DNA of 64,000 nucleotides, from positions 1 through 64,000 of the forward strand of contig JAFXCV010000010.1 in the NCBI GenBank assembly GCA_017521325.1, written 5' to 3'. The notes under the pieces were generated by a model, which was not told the origin of the DNA, did not search any database, and saw only the letters and a list, made by a program, of their open reading frames with translations. Shown piece after piece: positions 42,165-52,273 of this stretch; positions within the stretch are counted from its first letter, which is position 1, and every line of letters starts with the position of its first letter. The position numbers were made by a program, and so were the translations under genes. This stretch comes from Oscillospiraceae bacterium (GTDB lineage: Bacteria; Bacillota; Clostridia; Oscillospirales; Ruminococcaceae).

Positions 42165-44948
42165 TTATTCTACTACGCCTGCACAACGTGCGCAGAGTGT
42201 CGGATGATTTGCATCCGTACCCACGCTCTCGGAATAGCACCAGCAGCGTTCGCACTTGCCGCCCTGTGCCTTTTCGATGGTGTAGGCAACATCCTCATCG
42301 CCTGTTTCGCCCTGTGCCACTGCAACTGCGGACACGATCAGGACTTCCTTGAGGTCATCTGCCATTGCTGCATACTGCTCCGCAAGCTCTGCGGTCTTGC
42401 AGGTGATGACAACCTTTGCTTCAAGGGACTTACCGATGAGCTTTTCATTACGCTTTTCCTCCAGCTTCTTGTTGACAGCTTCACGCACTGCATAGATGGT
42501 ATCCCACTTTGCGGTGAATGCATCATCACAGGTGATGCCTGTCTTTGCAGTCATTTCGTTGAGGAAAATGCTCTCTGTATCGTCATTTGCGCTGTGCGGC
42601 ATGAAACTCCAGATCTCCTCTGCGGTAAAGCTCAGGATGGGAGCGATCAGCTTTGCAACGGTGTCGAGAATACGATACATCGTTGTCTGTGCTGCACGGC
42701 GGGTTACGGAATCCACCTTCTCACAATACAGTCTGTCCTTGATGATATCCAGATAGAAGCTGGACAGATCAACAACGCAGAAGTTGTGAATTGCATGGAA
42801 TACAACATGGAAATCATACGCATCATAGCCTGCCTTGACCTTATCGGTCAGTGCATCCAGACGCATGAGGATCCACTTGTCGATCTCTGCAAGCTGATCA
42901 TCGGAAACGCTGTCAGCATCGGGATTGAAAGTTGTTTCGCCGTCGCTGAGGTTACCCAGGATGTATCTTGCAGTGTTTCTGATCTTCTTATAGGCATCGG
43001 AAAGCTGTCCGAGGATCTCCTTGGAAATTCTGATGTCGGAGTGATAGTCGGAAGAAGCCACCCACAGACGGAGGATATCCGCACCGTACTGGTCGATGAT
43101 CTCGCCCGGTTCGATACCGTTGCCCAGGGACTTGGACATCTTCTGACCCTTACCGTCAACTACCCAGCCGTGGGTGCATACGGATTCATAGGGTGCTGTG
43201 CCCTTATATACAACGGAAGTCAGCAGAGAGGACTGGAACCAGCCTCTGTACTGGTCTGCGCCCTCCAGATAGAGGTCAGCCGGCCAGCTCAGGCAATCAT
43301 AATTATCCATCACAGCCGTATGGGAAACACCGCTGTCGAACCATACGTCCATGATATCATGTTCCTTCGTGAATTCCTTGCAGCCGCATTCGCACTGTGT
43401 ATCTGCGGGAACCAGCTCGTTTGCTTCCTTGATCCACCATGCATCCGCACCCTCTGCACGGAAAATGTCAGCAATGCAGGAAATGGTTTCGTCCGTTACG
43501 ATGGGCTTTTTGCAGTCCTTGCAGTATACGATCGGAATCGGAACGCCCCATGTTCTCTGACGGGAAATGCACCAGTCGCTGCGGTCACGCACCATACCCT
43601 TGATGCGCTCCTCGCCCCATTCGGGAATCCACTGCACATCCTCAATTGCCTTGATTGCCGCATCCTTAAAGCCCTTCACAGAGCAGAACCACTGCTCGGT
43701 TGCACGATAGATGATCGGCTGATGGCATCTCCAGCAATGCGGATACTGATGGACGATCTTCTGGATCGCAAGCAAGGCACCCAGTTCTTCCAGCTTCTTT
43801 GCGATTTCCTTATTGGCAGTATCGGTATCCATGCCTGCAAATTCGCCTGCTTCTTCTGTCTGGCGGCCCTTGGAGTCAACGCAGACAATGATGCCGATAT
43901 CATCATAATTCTTGCAGACCTCAAAGTCCTCCACACCATAGCCGGGAGCAGTATGAACGCAGCCCGTACCGCTTTCGAGTGTAACATGGTCGCCCACGAT
44001 GATCGGAGAGGGTCTGTCATACAGCGGATGTGCGGTCTTCATGCCTTCCAGCTCTGCACCGGTGAAGATTCCATCGGTGGTATAGTCAGTGATGCCTGCG
44101 GTTTCCATGGTGGTCTTGACCAGCTCGTCAGCCATCACATAATATTCATTGCCGACCTTGACAAGTGTGTAATTGTACTCCGGTCCCAGACAGATTGCAA
44201 GGTTGCCCGGAATTGTCCATGTGGTCGTTGTCCAAATCACGAAATACACATTGTTCAGGTCAAGTCCCATCTTTGTGAACAGACCCTTATCGTCTGTTAC
44301 ACGGAACTTTACATAGATAGAATGGCACGGATCGTTCTCGTACTCAATCTCGGCTTCCGCAAGTGCGGTATTACAGTCGGGGCACCAGTATACGGGCTTG
44401 AGTCCCTTATACATATAGCCATCCCTTGCCATCTTGCCGAACACTTCGATCTGACGAGCCTCATATTCGGGCTTGAGTGTCAGATAGGGATCGTCATAAT
44501 CGCCCAATGTACCCAGACGCTTGAACTGCTTCATCTGGTTTGCAACATGCGCCATTGCAAATTCCTTGCAGTGACGGCGCAGCTCTACCGGAGAAATCGC
44601 ACCGTTCTCCACGCCGATCGACTTCATTGCTTTCAGCTCAATCGGCAGACCGTGGGTATCCCAGCCGGGAACGTAGGGTGCATAGAAGCCATTCATATTC
44701 TTGTACTTGACAATGAAATCCTTAAGTGTCTTATTCAGTGCAGTACCCAGATGAATGTTGCCGTTTGCATAGGGAGGGCCGTCATGGAGAATGAATGTGG
44801 GCTTGCCCTCATTCTTTTCCATCATTTTGTAATACAGACGGCGTGTTTCCCACTTTTCCAGTGTATCCGGTTCACGCTTGGGCAGATTTCCACGCATGGG
44901 GAAATCTGTCTGCGGCATGTTCAAGCTGTTCTTGTAATCCTGTGCCAT
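42165..44948 (-). CDS. ileS: isoleucyl-tRNA synthetase
   Basis: 927 aa class I synthetase. HIGH-type motif PPYANGNIHLGTA, KMSKS motif GQKMSKSLGN, a CP1 editing domain (GTGCVHTAPGYG) and C-terminal zinc motif CERCWCY...CARC, the bacterial IleS1 type. No T-box leader fits in the 45 nt between it and the divIVA gene. Confidence 0.97.
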   Translation of the reverse strand: MAQDYKNSLNMPQTDFPMRGNLPKREPDTLEKWETRRLYYKMMEKNEGKPTFILHDGPPYANGNIHLGTALNKTLKDFIVKYKNMNGFYAPYVPGWDTHGLPIELKAMKSIGVENGAISPVELRRHCKEFAMAHVANQMKQFKRLGTLGDYDDPYLTLKPEYEARQIEVFGKMARDGYMYKGLKPVYWCPDCNTALAEAEIEYENDPCHSIYVKFRVTDDKGLFTKMGLDLNNVYFVIWTTTTWTIPGNLAICLGPEYNYTLVKVGNEYYVMADELVKTTMETAGITDYTTDGIFTGAELEGMKTAHPLYDRPSPIIVGDHVTLESGTGCVHTAPGYGVEDFEVCKNYDDIGIIVCVDSKGRQTEEAGEFAGMDTDTANKEIAKKLEELGALLAIQKIVHQYPHCWRCHQPIIYRATEQWFCSVKGFKDAAIKAIEDVQWIPEWGEERIKGMVRDRSDWCISRQRTWGVPIPIVYCKDCKKPIVTDETISCIADIFRAEGADAWWIKEANELVPADTQCECGCKEFTKEHDIMDVWFDSGVSHTAVMDNYDCLSWPADLYLEGADQYRGWFQSSLLTSVVYKGTAPYESVCTHGWVVDGKGQKMSKSLGNGIEPGEIIDQYGADILRLWVASSDYHSDIRISKEILGQLSDAYKKIRNTARYILGNLSDGETTFNPDADSVSDDQLAEIDKWILMRLDALTDKVKAGYDAYDFHVVFHAIHNFCVVDLSSFYLDIIKDRLYCEKVDSVTRRAAQTTMYRILDTVAKLIAPILSFTAEEIWSFMPHSANDDTESIFLNEMTAKTGITCDDAFTAKWDTIYAVREAVNKKLEEKRNEKLIGKSLEAKVVITCKTAELAEQYAAMADDLKEVLIVSAVAVAQGETGDEDVAYTIEKAQGGKCERCWCYSESVGTDANHPTLCARCAGVVE

Positions 44949-44993
44949 TGTGGTAGTTTCCTTTCTCAATGAAAAATATCGACCGCAGAGCGA

Positions 44994-45686
44994 TTATGCC
45001 TCTGTGGAGCCCTGACCGCTCTGATTGTTGTTCTCACCGAACTGCAGATCGCTGAATCTGGATTCATATGCGCCACGAATCACTCTTGTGGAGAACTGGG
45101 AGGTTGCAAAGGGGTCGGACTTGACCTCTGCAGCCGGCTTTTCAGCGGGAGCCGGTGCCGGTGCTTCCTCCTTGACGGGTGCTGCGGGAGCTTCTTCCTC
45201 TGCATCGTCTGCCTCAGGCATTGCCGAGATCATTTCCAGGTGGCTCTTGTACATATCAAACAGACTGCGCTTGAAATCTGCAACCATCTTCTTTGCCTGC
45301 AGCAGTGCTTCCTGCTCCTTTGCAATTTCCGCACGGTTCTTTTCCATTGCAGCCTCGTGCTGGCTGGTTGCTTCGTCAAGAAGCACCGCAGCCTCTTCCT
45401 TTGCCTTTTCCAGGATCTGCGCAGCCTTTTCATTGGCTTCCGCAATCACCTGATGACCCTGCTTCTGCGCACCGAGAAGCGCATCCTTGAGCGCCTCCTC
45501 ATCTCTCATGTACTCACGCACTTTATCTGCGAGAATCTGAATCTTACGATTACTTTCTTCACGCTCGTTGTCGATTTCCTGAAAAGCCGCTTCAAGCTGA
45601 CCGAGAAATTCATCAATATCCTCGGGACGATAGCCCCATGCTGCCTTTTCAAAACGCTTGTCTCTGATGTCCTGTGCAGTCATCAT
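44994..45686 (-). CDS. divIVA: DivIVA-domain protein
   Basis: 230 aa. N-terminal DivIVA lipid-binding signature FEKAAWGYRPEDIDEFLGQ, then a long coiled coil (about 28-150) and an Ala/Pro-rich tail. It marks curved membrane at septa and poles and recruits division or wall proteins. Sits downstream of sepF and ylmH, the standard Firmicute order. Confidence 0.92.
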   Translation of the reverse strand: MMTAQDIRDKRFEKAAWGYRPEDIDEFLGQLEAAFQEIDNEREESNRKIQILADKVREYMRDEEALKDALLGAQKQGHQVIAEANEKAAQILEKAKEEAAVLLDEATSQHEAAMEKNRAEIAKEQEALLQAKKMVADFKRSLFDMYKSHLEMISAMPEADDAEEEAPAAPVKEEAPAPAPAEKPAAEVKSDPFATSQFSTRVIRGAYESRFSDLQFGENNNQSGQGSTEA

Positions 45687-45708
45687 AATGATTTCACCTC
45701 TTACATAA

Positions 45709-46455
45709 TTATAGAAATTTTTCAATTGTTATATGCAAGCGTCCCTTTTTGGTCGGGCCGCTCAGCTCACTTACCCGGAATTTGCCATATCCCCTGACGG
45801 AAAACACATCGCCCTCTTTTACCATGCAGGAAACATCCTGCACCTGCATATAATTGAGCGTCACAAGTCCCCCACGGATATAGTCCGCACAGGCATTTCT
45901 GCCCGTATTCAGCGCAGTACGCAGGATGGCATCCAGTCTTGGGGCTGCCACGGTACCGCTGATTTCCTTGATATTCTGCGATATTTTGCAGGAAAACGGC
46001 AGGGTATCCGTCACCTGAACGCCCACTCTGCCGATTTTTTTCAGCTGCATGCACACTGAAGCTGCCGTCGGTGTTGCAAAGCACTGGATTTTCCCCGGTG
46101 TTACAACAATATCTCCGATGGTATCACGCTGCACCTGCTGCGCCATGATACTCCCCAGCACATCACGATGCGTAAGCACATCGGAAACACGATGGGTAAT
46201 CGTCAGGCACACAAACGGATACTCGTCATCCTCCGGCGGAAAATCCTGCGGATGGATGCAGAGCATTCCTCTCTGCGCATCGGGGTATCCGCCGTAAAAG
46301 CGGTAGGTACCTGCCTGCAGGTGCTGTGACAGCAGGGTATACTGCCGCATGTCCAGAAAGGATGTAAAGCTGCGGAATGCTCCACGCTTTACCATATCCT
46401 CCACATGCGCCAGAAGGATTTTATCCGCCTCCTGCTGTTTTTTATCAAGCAGCAT
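45709..46455 (-). CDS. ylmH: YlmH-like S4-domain RNA-binding protein
   Basis: 248 aa. The C-terminal S4 domain (ARLDAILRTALNTGRNACADYIRGGLVTLN ... EGDVFSVRGYGKF) follows a YlmH N-domain (FTSFLDMRQYTLL). Relatives act on the ribosome in translation rescue. TGATG overlap with sepF. Confidence 0.9.
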   Translation of the reverse strand: MLLDKKQQEADKILLAHVEDMVKRGAFRSFTSFLDMRQYTLLSQHLQAGTYRFYGGYPDAQRGMLCIHPQDFPPEDDEYPFVCLTITHRVSDVLTHRDVLGSIMAQQVQRDTIGDIVVTPGKIQCFATPTAASVCMQLKKIGRVGVQVTDTLPFSCKISQNIKEISGTVAAPRLDAILRTALNTGRNACADYIRGGLVTLNYMQVQDVSCMVKEGDVFSVRGYGKFRVSELSGPTKKGRLHITIEKFL

Positions 46456-46895
46456 CAGATAATCACGCCGTTATTCTCCAGCTCCGCTGCCAGATCATCA
46501 CCGATGAAGCCTACGTTGTAGGGTGTGATAATGTAGGTCAGGTTTGCAACGGGCTTGAGTGTGCCGCTGATAGCGTAGGATACGCCAACGAGGAAGTCAA
46601 TGATTCTTCTTCTGTTCTCAGGAGAAGCAGTTTCGAGGTTCAGCACAACGGTCTTTCTGCTGATCAGGTGATCTGCGATGGTCTTAGCATCTGTGAACAC
46701 CTCAGGCTTTACCAGAACCACCTGCAGCTGTGCAGTTGCCTGAATGTTGACAATATTGGAACCCGGAGTTCTTTCAAACGGAATATCCTCTGCGTTCATG
46801 CCCGGATGGGGTGCAGGGATCTCCGGAGCTGCCATCTGCTCGGAGGGCATATCGGACGGGAAAAAGAATTCTTTCATGTTGTCAAAAAGTTTCAT
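46455..46895 (-). CDS. sepF: cell-division protein SepF
   Basis: 146 aa. Short amphipathic N-terminus (MKLFDNMKEFFF), linker, then the SepF domain (VVLVKPEVFTDAKTIADHL, RRIIDFLVGVSYAISGTL). It anchors FtsZ to the membrane and shapes the septum. ATG 46895 with GGAGAAA upstream. Confidence 0.94.
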   Translation of the reverse strand: MKLFDNMKEFFFPSDMPSEQMAAPEIPAPHPGMNAEDIPFERTPGSNIVNIQATAQLQVVLVKPEVFTDAKTIADHLISRKTVVLNLETASPENRRRIIDFLVGVSYAISGTLKPVANLTYIITPYNVGFIGDDLAAELENNGVII

Positions 46896-46977
46896 AGTTT
46901 TCTCCTTTTCTCCGCACTTTGTCATTTCTTTTGGTGTGTGCGGTCACCTGATTGATCCATGGTAATTCTCCGACAGT

Positions 46978-47688
46978 TTATCGGAGAGTGGGGTATACTC
47001 TTGCACCGAACAATGCGGAACCGATCCTCACGAGTGTGGAGCCGCAGGCAATGGCGGCTTCAAAATCGCCCGACATTCCCATTGAGAGAATCCGCATTTC
47101 GGTATTCTGCACATTGCGTGCCTTGGTATCTTCAAATAATTTCTGCATTGCCTCCAGGCAGCGTGTATCCTGTGTCGGAGGCGGAATGGTCATCAGACCG
47201 CAGACATGCACATTGGGAAGTGCGGCAGCCTGTTCGAGCAGCTCGGGCAGCTCCTGCGGCATGACGCCGCTTTTGCTTTCTTCGCCCCCGATATTCACCT
47301 CAAGCAGCACATCCTGACAGATATTCTGCTTTGCGGCGCAGCGGTTGATCTCCTGCGCAAGCGACAGGCGATCCACCGAATGGATCATCTCCACGCTGCC
47401 CACGAGGTATTTGACCTTATTGGTCTGCAAATGCCCGATAAAATGCACCTGTGCATCGGGACGATAGAACTCACGCTTTGACTGGTATTCCTGCACACGG
47501 TTCTCACCGAGCAGGCGGATACCGCAGTCAATGGCGCAGTTGACGATCTCCGGAGCGACAGTCTTGGTCACTGCCATCAATGCGATCTCTCCGGGATCCC
47601 TGCCGCACCGGACTGCCGCAGCAGCCACAGCGTCAGCTATGCGTGCGTAATTATCACGCACATAGGAAAAATCACGTTCCATCCGCAT
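46978..47688 (-). CDS. yggS: YggS/YlmE-family PLP-binding homeostasis protein
   Basis: 236 aa, TIM-barrel alanine-racemase-like protein that binds PLP without known catalysis. AVTKTV carries the PLP lysine; SMGMSGDFEAAI and GSTLVRIGSALFG bind phosphate. ATG 47688 (GGAGG 6 nt upstream) overlaps the adaptor gene by 17 nt. Confidence 0.94.
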   Translation of the reverse strand: MRMERDFSYVRDNYARIADAVAAAAVRCGRDPGEIALMAVTKTVAPEIVNCAIDCGIRLLGENRVQEYQSKREFYRPDAQVHFIGHLQTNKVKYLVGSVEMIHSVDRLSLAQEINRCAAKQNICQDVLLEVNIGGEESKSGVMPQELPELLEQAAALPNVHVCGLMTIPPPTQDTRCLEAMQKLFEDTKARNVQNTEMRILSMGMSGDFEAAIACGSTLVRIGSALFGARVYPTLR

Positions 47689-48919
47689 CAATTCCCTCCG
47701 TAATAATGGAATCATAAAGCAGCAGATAGCCGTTTCCGGCATTCTGTGCGGAAATGACATAATCAGCACCCTCATAGAGCACCTCAAGCTTACGAAATTC
47801 CGGCTGTTCTCCGTTGAGGACGTACACGCCTCTGTGGTTTTCCGTCACAGTGGAAATCTCACCCGTTTCCGGATCCTTCACATCTTCTGTCAGCGTGCGG
47901 AAATGCAGCGCACTGCGGGGAACCATGATTCCCCTGTACTCACCTCGGATGATCTCCACGGTTTCCGTGCGGTGCTGCACCAGATCATGCGTCAGCGTTT
48001 CGCATCGGATTGCGATGACGGTCTTGTCATCGCCCTCATTGCGGTTGAGCATGATAATCTCGCCGCTTACCGTTTCTGAAGTGGATGAAAACTTCAGTGT
48101 GACACGATCCTCCAGCTGATAGATTCGTTCGGAATTGTCCACCACTGCCGCCAGCACCCAGCTGTAGCCGTCGATGAGCTTTCCGACGATATTTGCGTCC
48201 GTCTTGGGATTGTCCGTTATCGACTGCAGCTGCTCGACTGTAAGGGACTCGACATTGTCAAGCGTAAGCTGCTGTTCATAGCCGTCGGCATAGCTGACAA
48301 AGTATGCTGCACGGTTTGCCGTTATCACATCCAGCGGCGGCTCCTGCGCAATAGCAAGAGAAGTCATTTCGGATTTGATGCTTTCCATCCTTGGTCCATA
48401 GCCGCTGTGCTTTCCCGTCACGAGCTGGTAGGTACTCAGCAGCACCACCATTTCCTCACGCTCCGCCTTCAAAGCGGAAAGATCTCCCTGCTCACGATTG
48501 TAAAGGAAGCCCTTGTACTTCTCGTTGAGCAGCTCCGAAATATCGGAGGGCTGCGCTGTATTGGTCGTTCCGGGATTGGAAATGCGCTCAAGGAGCGCCA
48601 GCGTATTCTCAAGATTGCGGATACGCTGTTTGATCTTGATCTGATTTTCGTTGGAATAGACATTGGCAATGACAGAGCCGATGCCAAGCTTTCCGCCGTC
48701 GGCAACCTCGTAGTTGATCACGCCGCTGCCGTTATATGTAACAACCTCTTCATTCCGTATGAAAACGCCCCGTACCTGCTCGGAATCACTTCCGACGGAC
48801 AGGAGTGCCGTTTCGGTGGTGTAGCCTTTTTTCATTCTCTGATAGCCGATATTCACCGTCGTCAGAATGACAAAAACCGCCACAAGACCGAATACGATCT
48901 TCAGCATTCCGGAATTCAT
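47672..48919 (-). CDS. HlyD-like membrane-anchored adaptor protein
   Basis: 415 aa. One N-terminal membrane helix (about 5-25), a lipoyl/barrel-sandwich half (GVFIRNEEVVTY...VADGGKLGIGSVIANVYS), a coiled-coil hairpin (about 95-190), then beta domains. This resembles membrane-fusion proteins, but no transporter gene accompanies it. Its constant place between hfq and yggS-sepF suggests an envelope or division role (inference). ATG 48919 avoids overlap with hfq; ATG 48955 is the longer alternative. Confidence 0.7.
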   Translation of the reverse strand: MNSGMLKIVFGLVAVFVILTTVNIGYQRMKKGYTTETALLSVGSDSEQVRGVFIRNEEVVTYNGSGVINYEVADGGKLGIGSVIANVYSNENQIKIKQRIRNLENTLALLERISNPGTTNTAQPSDISELLNEKYKGFLYNREQGDLSALKAEREEMVVLLSTYQLVTGKHSGYGPRMESIKSEMTSLAIAQEPPLDVITANRAAYFVSYADGYEQQLTLDNVESLTVEQLQSITDNPKTDANIVGKLIDGYSWVLAAVVDNSERIYQLEDRVTLKFSSTSETVSGEIIMLNRNEGDDKTVIAIRCETLTHDLVQHRTETVEIIRGEYRGIMVPRSALHFRTLTEDVKDPETGEISTVTENHRGVYVLNGEQPEFRKLEVLYEGADYVISAQNAGNGYLLLYDSIITEGIDADGT

Positions 48920-48932
48920 ACCATCACCGGCT

Positions 48933-49172
48933 TTATTCTGATTTTTCTTCGGCATCTAAAATCGAGATCGGGCGTGCAGGTGCAATCGTGGAGATCGCAT
49001 GCTTGTACACAAGCTGCTGCTTGCCGTCACAGTCAAGAATGACAATATAATTGTCAAAGCCCTTGACGATGCCCTTGAACTGGAATCCGTTGACCAGATA
49101 AATGGTCACAACATTGCGTTCCTTGCGGGCAAGATTCAGAAATGTATCCTGCAGATTGATTGACTTGTTCAT
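48933..49172 (-). CDS. hfq: RNA chaperone Hfq
   Basis: 79 aa, the usual size of a Firmicute Hfq. Sm1 ([21 protein letters not shown]) and Sm2 ([14 protein letters not shown]) motifs are both present. It forms hexameric rings that bind sRNA and mRNA. RBS GGAGAAAA; it lies downstream of miaA, the common bacterial arrangement. Confidence 0.96.
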   Translation of the reverse strand: MNKSINLQDTFLNLARKERNVVTIYLVNGFQFKGIVKGFDNYIVILDCDGKQQLVYKHAISTIAPARPISILDAEEKSE

Positions 49173-49266
49173 GATGTTTTCTCCTTTTCCACAAACGGTT
49201 TTTCTCTTCCATGCACCCTGTCTTTTTATGCGGATGCACTTATAATTCATTATACCACAAAATTTT

Positions 49267-50196
49267 TCATTTGGCTATCATTTTTTCAGCTTTTTCTAAA
49301 ATTTCTTGCACTTCGTCACATTCTCCCAATTTCAACCAATTTATTTGATGATTTCGACGAAACCAAGTCAGCTGCCGCTTGGCATAACGGCGTGTTTCCT
49401 GCCGTATCCGTTCGATGCATTCATCAAGCGACGCTTTTTTTTCAAAATAGGGAATCAGTTCCTTGCAGCCGATGGCGTTTGCAGCGGTGCCATGGTCGCC
49501 TGCCTTCCAGACCGCATGCGCCTCCTCAAGAAGTCCCTGTCGGAACATCTCGGACACACGGCGGTTGATGCGGGTATAGAGGATATCCCTGTCGGGATAG
49601 TCAAGCCCGATCAGCACGCTGTCATAGGGAGAGGGTGCGGCGGCGTTCTCCGCCTTGATTTCGGAAAATGTCCTGCCGCTGGAAATACACACCTCCAGCG
49701 CACGCACAACACGCACGACATTGTTCGGATGGATGACAGCCGCAGCTTCGGGATCAAGTGCTGCAAGCTGTGCATGGAGTGCCTCCCTGCCCTCCTGCTC
49801 TGCCCGTGCATAGAGCTGCTCACGCAGCTTCGGGTCATTGCCCTCCTCGGAAAACCGCATGCCGCCCAAGAGGCTGTCCACATACAGCCCCGTACCGCCG
49901 ACAAGAATGGGGAGCTTTCCCCTTGCGGCAATATCGGCGATGGTTTCGCCTGCAAGCGTGACATATTCCGCCACGGAGAACGAACGATTTCTGGGGATCA
50001 CGCTGATCAGGTGATGGGGAATGCCCTGCATTTCCTCCTGCGTGGGCTTTGCGGTGGCAATATCCAGCCCCTCATAGATCTGCATGGAATCGGCAGAAAC
50101 GATCTCGCCGTCCAGTTTTTTGGCAAGTGCAGCGCCCAGTGCCGTCTTGCCCGATGCGGTGGGACCTACAACCGCAATGACACGTTGTTTTTCCAT
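49267..50196 (-). CDS. miaA: tRNA dimethylallyltransferase MiaA
   Basis: 309 aa. P-loop [24 protein letters not shown] and [10 protein letters not shown] identify the enzyme that adds dimethylallyl to A37 of UNN-reading tRNAs. The next step (methylthiolation by MiaB) is encoded at the head of the same gene run. Confidence 0.96.
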   Translation of the reverse strand: MEKQRVIAVVGPTASGKTALGAALAKKLDGEIVSADSMQIYEGLDIATAKPTQEEMQGIPHHLISVIPRNRSFSVAEYVTLAGETIADIAARGKLPILVGGTGLYVDSLLGGMRFSEEGNDPKLREQLYARAEQEGREALHAQLAALDPEAAAVIHPNNVVRVVRALEVCISSGRTFSEIKAENAAAPSPYDSVLIGLDYPDRDILYTRINRRVSEMFRQGLLEEAHAVWKAGDHGTAANAIGCKELIPYFEKKASLDECIERIRQETRRYAKRQLTWFRRNHQINWLKLGECDEVQEILEKAEKMIAK

Positions 50197-50203
50197 ACCT
50201 CAC

Positions 50204-52180
50204 CTACACCTTCCGACGGAACTGTTTTTCCAGATTGTATTTTGACATTGTGAACATCACAGGTCTGCCGTGGGGGCAGTGGCGGATGTTCTCATCCCTG
50301 CACACACGTTCCGTCAGTGCCTGCAGCTCCTCGATGGAATTTTTATCATTGGCACGGATGGCGGATTTGCACGCAAGCTCGTGGAGCATGTCGTCGAGCA
50401 GATGCGTCTGGGGATTGATCTTGCCAAGAAACAGGTTATGCGCCAGTTCCTGCACGATCTCGTCGATATTCAGCCCCTCAAAGAATACGGGCGCTGCCGT
50501 TGTCACGGCATAGGGCTTCTGCGAGAAATCGAATGCAAAGCCCAGTCTTGCGAGAAGCTCCGTATTCTCCTCCATCGCCGAAAATTCGTCCATAGTCAAA
50601 AGCACTCGGCAAGGCGCAAGGAGCATCTGCCGGTACTGGCTGCAATTGTCACGGCGCAGCTTTTCAAAGATCACACGCTCATGTGCGGCGTGCTTGTCGA
50701 TGATGATCATCGTGTCGCCCGACTGCGCCAGAATGTAATTGGCAAACAGCTCACCGATGACCTTTACATCGGGGAAGGGATCGGTTTCGATCTCCGCAAC
50801 CTGCACCGCCGCTGTCGTGGGCTGCACCGTTTCCTGCGGTGTTTCCGCCATTTGTACGGGCTTTGCAGGTTCGGGCTGCACAGGCGGTGCTGCCTGCCCG
50901 CATTCCTGCATGTCCCCCGTCACAATCGCCGTTTTCGGCGGTGTTTCTTTCGCAAAAAAGCTCTGCTTTTCCTGCACAGGTTCCTTCTTTTCCGGCACGC
51001 TGACAGGGGGTGCTGCAAAGGGCATTGCCGCCATCGGCAAAGGCTCCGCTTTTTTCGGGGGCGGTGCCGTTATCGGCTGCGGTGCCGCCTTCTTCGGCTC
51101 TTCTGGAATAAGGGGCTGCTGGGTATATTCAGGGGCTGGCTTTGCATACCAGTCCTGCGCAGGCTTTTTTGCCTGAAATTCGTAGATCAGCCCGGCTTTG
51201 AGCAGTGCATTCTTCACCGCAAAATAAATGGTGTTGATAATGGTCTTTTCGTCGGAAAAGCGCACCTCCGCCTTGGCAGGATGGATATTCACATCGAGCG
51301 TGTCGGGCGGCATTTGCAGCATGAGAACGCATGCGGGGAATTTATTGGTCATCAGGAGATTTTCGTAGGCACTTTCCAGTGCCACGGTGCATGCACGGGA
51401 GCGCACATAGCGTGTATTGACGAAGAAATTCTGAAAGCTGCGGTTATTTTTCGCATAGAGGGGCTTGATGACGAAGCCCTTCACGGAAATTCCGTCCTGC
51501 GCATAGTCCACGGGGAGCAGATCCCTTGCAAAATCCCTGCCGTAAACGGCATGGATGGCGGCAAGGAGTGTGTCGTTTCCGTCGGAGTGGAATTCCATTT
51601 TGTTGTCACGGATGAAGCGGAAGGCAATTTCGGGGTGGGAAATGGCGATCTTCTGAATGATCTGCGAAACGGCATTTCCCTCCGCCGCATCACGCTTCAT
51701 GAATTTGCGGCGTGCAGGCACATTGAAGAACAGATCCTTAATGATGAGCGTCGTGCCATCGGGGCAGCCGCATTCCTCGGGAACGCCTGCGTCCGCACCT
51801 GCGATCTCATATTTCGTGCCGAAGTCGTCCTGCGGACGCTTTGTCAGCACCGTCACCCTTGCGACTGCCGCAATGGAAGCGAGCGCTTCCCCACGGAATC
51901 CAAGGGTGCAGATGGTATCAAGGTCTGCCTTCTCCGTAATTTTACTGGTCGCATGCCGCAGGAAAGCCGTGGGAACATCCTCCGCTGCCATACCGCAGCC
52001 GTCATCCACGATGCGCATGAACGTTGTTCCGCCGTTTTTGATCTCTACAGTGATGTGTCTTGCGCCTGCGTCGATGGAATTTTCCACAAGTTCCTTGATG
52101 ACCGAGGACGGGCGTTCGATCACCTCTCCTGCGGCGATCAGCTCCGAAACGGTTTTGTCAAGTACGGTAATGACTGCCAT
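50204..52180 (-). CDS. mutL: DNA mismatch repair protein MutL
   Basis: 658 aa. GHKL ATPase N-domain (AAGEVIERPSSVIKELVENSIDAG, GFRGEALASI), a Pro/Ala-rich linker (about 345-475), and a C-terminal domain with the endonuclease site DKHAAHERVIFE (D495; the common DQHA has K for Q) and CPHGRP. It should nick DNA in a mutH-less repair system. ATG 52180 is chosen for GGAGAG upstream. Confidence 0.95.
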   Translation of the reverse strand: MAVITVLDKTVSELIAAGEVIERPSSVIKELVENSIDAGARHITVEIKNGGTTFMRIVDDGCGMAAEDVPTAFLRHATSKITEKADLDTICTLGFRGEALASIAAVARVTVLTKRPQDDFGTKYEIAGADAGVPEECGCPDGTTLIIKDLFFNVPARRKFMKRDAAEGNAVSQIIQKIAISHPEIAFRFIRDNKMEFHSDGNDTLLAAIHAVYGRDFARDLLPVDYAQDGISVKGFVIKPLYAKNNRSFQNFFVNTRYVRSRACTVALESAYENLLMTNKFPACVLMLQMPPDTLDVNIHPAKAEVRFSDEKTIINTIYFAVKNALLKAGLIYEFQAKKPAQDWYAKPAPEYTQQPLIPEEPKKAAPQPITAPPPKKAEPLPMAAMPFAAPPVSVPEKKEPVQEKQSFFAKETPPKTAIVTGDMQECGQAAPPVQPEPAKPVQMAETPQETVQPTTAAVQVAEIETDPFPDVKVIGELFANYILAQSGDTMIIIDKHAAHERVIFEKLRRDNCSQYRQMLLAPCRVLLTMDEFSAMEENTELLARLGFAFDFSQKPYAVTTAAPVFFEGLNIDEIVQELAHNLFLGKINPQTHLLDDMLHELACKSAIRANDKNSIEELQALTERVCRDENIRHCPHGRPVMFTMSKYNLEKQFRRKV

Positions 52181-52232
52181 ATCCGGCTCTCCTTTCCTGA
52201 TTGCTATGCCTGCATGGGCAGGACGTTTGTTG

Positions 52233-52258
52233 TGTGGGTACTGCGTACCCACACCCGC
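52233..52258. repeat. multi-hairpin intergenic repeat, copy B (single hairpin)
   Basis: GTGGGTACTGCGTACCCAC plus trailing ACCCGC, in the 93-nt gap between mutS and mutL. The same hairpin and tail are part of the larger copy at 60738-60762. Confidence 0.7.
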
Positions 52259-52273
52259 TAAATGTCGCCTGAT

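Noticed and set aside
42204..44972. 922-codon open frame antisense to ileS
   Set aside because: Cys-rich translation with no motif; ileS is certain from HIGH and KMSKS motifs.
44949..44993. T-box leader before ileS
   Set aside because: Only 45 nt separate ileS from the divIVA gene, too short for a T-box.
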